Below the pieces are notes generated by a model, which had not been told where the DNA came from, did not search any database, and saw only the letters and a list, made by a program, of their open reading frames with translations. This document shows positions 62,808 to 64,000 of a DNA stretch of 64,000 nt, one piece after another. How positions within the stretch are numbered: position 1 is the first letter of the stretch; every line of letters starts with the position of its first letter. Both the position numbers and the translations under genes were made by a program. Source of the DNA: DASQPR01 sp963797605 (GTDB lineage: Bacteria; Actinomycetota; Actinomycetes; Mycobacteriales; Micromonosporaceae); the NCBI GenBank assembly GCA_963797605.1, contig CAWCPX010000007.1, positions 1 through 64,000 of the forward strand, read 5' to 3'.

Positions 62808-63180
62808 GTGAACTCGTTGGCGATACCCCGTTCGTCCGGTTCACGGCCCGACTGCGCCGGCGTGGCTGTTTCCGGTGCTGGTCGGGGCCCGTCGATGGTC
62901 CCGACGCTGCGGGCACGGCGACGCGTTGCTGGTGCGCCGCACGGCGGCCGGCCGGCCCGGCGACGTCGTGGTCGCACGGTTCCGGAGCCGGCCCGAACCT
63001 GCTACGTGGTCAAGCGGCGTCGCGCACGCCGGGCCGGCGGCTGGTGGGCGTCTAGGGCGACAACGAATCTCGCGTCACAGACGACTCCCGCGTGCCTACG
63101 GCGCTGGCCGAGGTGCGAGGCACGGGTCGTTGCTGCGGTGGTGGCCGCATCCGGCCCGAGCAGGCTCGTGCTGCGCATGA
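62808..63180 (+). CDS. sodX: Nickel-type superoxide dismutase maturation protease SodX (frameshifted)
   Basis: S26 signal-peptidase-like protein that removes the SodN leader. GPSMVPTLRHGDALLVRR (catalytic Ser in GPSMVPT), RPGDVVVARFRSRP, VVKRR (catalytic Lys) and GDNESRVTDDSR give the family pattern over three frames; the end LLRWWPHPARAG suits the family. Exact start and shift positions (near 62880, 62990, 63055, 63130) are uncertain. It is divergent from sodN, the usual arrangement. Confidence 0.8.
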
Positions 63181-63208
63181 GAGCGCTCGCGGCGCCCGGG
63201 CCTGGGAG

Positions 63209-64000
63209 ATGAGCATCGCCGCACAGTTTCGACGCCGCCGATCCCGAGTCTTCGTCACTGCACCGCGGCGGCAAGATGGCGTCGCGCGCGACGGTCCCGC
63301 TGGCCAGCCGCGAGGACCTCTCGCTCGCGTACACGCCCGGCGTGGCCGAGGTGTGCGAGGCGATCGCCGCCGACCCGTCCCTGGTGCGACGACTACACCT
63401 GGGTCTCGCACACCGTCGCGGTGGTCACCGACGGCTCGGCCGTGCTCGGCCTGGGCAACATCGGCCCGCGCGCCGCGATGCCGGTGATGGAGGGCAAGGC
63501 GGTGCTGTTCAAGCAGTTCGGCGGCGTCGACGCGGTGCCGATCTGCCTCGACACCCAGGACGTCGAGGAGATCATCGCGACGGTCACCGCGCTCGCGCCC
63601 TCGTTCGGCGGCATCAACCTCGAGGACATCTCCGCGCCCCGCTGCTTCGAGATCGAGCGCCGGCTCGACGAGGCGCTGCCGATCCCGGTCTTCCACGACG
63701 ACCAGCACGGCACCGCGGTCGTCGTGCTCGCCGCGCTGCGCAACGCGGCCCGCTGCTCGGACCGCAAGCTCGGCCGACCTGCGGGTGGTGGTCAGCGGCG
63801 CGGGCGCGGCCGGCGTCGCGGTGACCAGGATGCTGATCGCGGGCGGCGTGACCGCGGCGACGTGATCGTCTGCGACTCCCGCGGCATCATCCACGCCGGC
63901 CGGGGCGACCTCAGCCCGGCGCGAAGGCCGAGCTCGCCGCGATGACCAACGCCGCGCGGCGTGACCGGCGGCGTCGCCGAGGCGCTGCGCGGCGCGGACG
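63209..64000 (+). CDS. NAD(P)-dependent malic enzyme, 3'-truncated by the window end (frameshifts)
   Basis: Starts ATG 63209. SREDLSLAYTPGVAEVCEAI near residue 35, VVTDGSAVLGLGNIGPRAAMPVMEGKA near 75, VFHDDQHGTAVVVLAALRNA near 165 and the NAD-binding VVSGAGAAGVAVTRMLIAGG near 194. Decarboxylates malate to pyruvate. Shifts near 63222, 63392, 63775, 63850 and 63925. The remaining domain lies beyond the window. Confidence 0.85.

Overview
The window is about 70% G+C actinobacterial chromosome. Supporting signs are four WhiB-family or WhiB-linked loci, the AdnAB helicase-nuclease pair, mycoredoxin, UvrD2, the ribosomal protein bL37, a SigR/RsrA pair and a nickel superoxide dismutase. Gene order matches two Mycobacterium tuberculosis blocks recalled from general knowledge: adnA-adnB-nudC-mrx-uvrD2-whiB7-ABC1 kinase-DUF2342-PDZ protease-UPF0182 (Rv3202c to Rv3193c), and sigH-rshA-biotinyl protein-pdtaS-whiB1-DAG kinase (Rv3223c to Rv3217c). 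SodN, a GH87-like beta-helix enzyme and an HpnB glycosyltransferase suggest a spore-forming or filamentous actinomycete (Micromonosporales, Cryptosporangium or Frankia-like), not a mycobacterium. The genus cannot be fixed from sequence alone.

Layout. 1-5 kb: lysine/diaminopimelate genes dapC, dapD, dapE, a SIMPL protein and a LOG-family hydrolase. 5-11.5 kb: adnA-adnB. 11.6-19.4 kb: a membrane protein, an M16 peptidase pair, nudC, mycoredoxin and uvrD2. 19.4-23.7 kb: whiB7 behind a long leader with an attenuator-like hairpin, then a ThiF-like/ABC1-kinase operon preceded by three DnaA boxes. 24-31 kb: a YgjP-like metalloprotein, a DUF2342 metalloprotease, a PDZ/Lon-type protease and a large UPF0182 membrane protein. 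31.3 kb: initiator tRNA. 31-40 kb: accessory genes (secreted protein, TetR/MFS, HpnB, beta-helix hydrolase, DMT-like membrane protein). 40-45 kb: hisN, thyA, DUF2087, rsgA, SRAP. 45-48.6 kb: a redox/stress block (WhiB, sigR-rsrA, bL37, biotinyl protein). 48.6-52.5 kb: drug-efflux MFS with a divergent TetR, a SIS protein and a lipoprotein. 52.6-58.7 kb: PdtaS kinase, an assimilatory sulfur operon behind a leader-peptide ORF, and an HTH/Clp-N fusion. 59-64 kb: whiB1, DAG kinase, an RsbW-like protein, the divergent sodN/sodX pair and a malic enzyme cut by the window end.

Sequence quality is uneven. Genes at 11.6-22.2, 32.9-34.4, 36-38.5, 51-57 and 62-64 kb carry many one-base shifts, while long genes at 22-31 and 42-51 kb are intact. 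Removing or adding one base restores conserved family sequence in nearly every case, so I annotate these as single CDSs with probable sequencing errors rather than as pseudogenes.

The most interesting signals are regulatory: (i) twin GTCAAC/GTTGAC palindromes embedded in a promoter whose start site falls on the ATG of an HTH-Clp-N fusion gene; (ii) a short ORF with the LTARRHVD motif before the sulfite reductase operon; (iii) 17-bp iterated repeats in the whiB1 leader; (iv) two copies of a 150-bp inverted-repeat element in opposite orientation whose hairpin loops are flipped relative to their flanks; (v) three perfect DnaA boxes before the ThiF-like gene; and (vi) the structured whiB7 leader.
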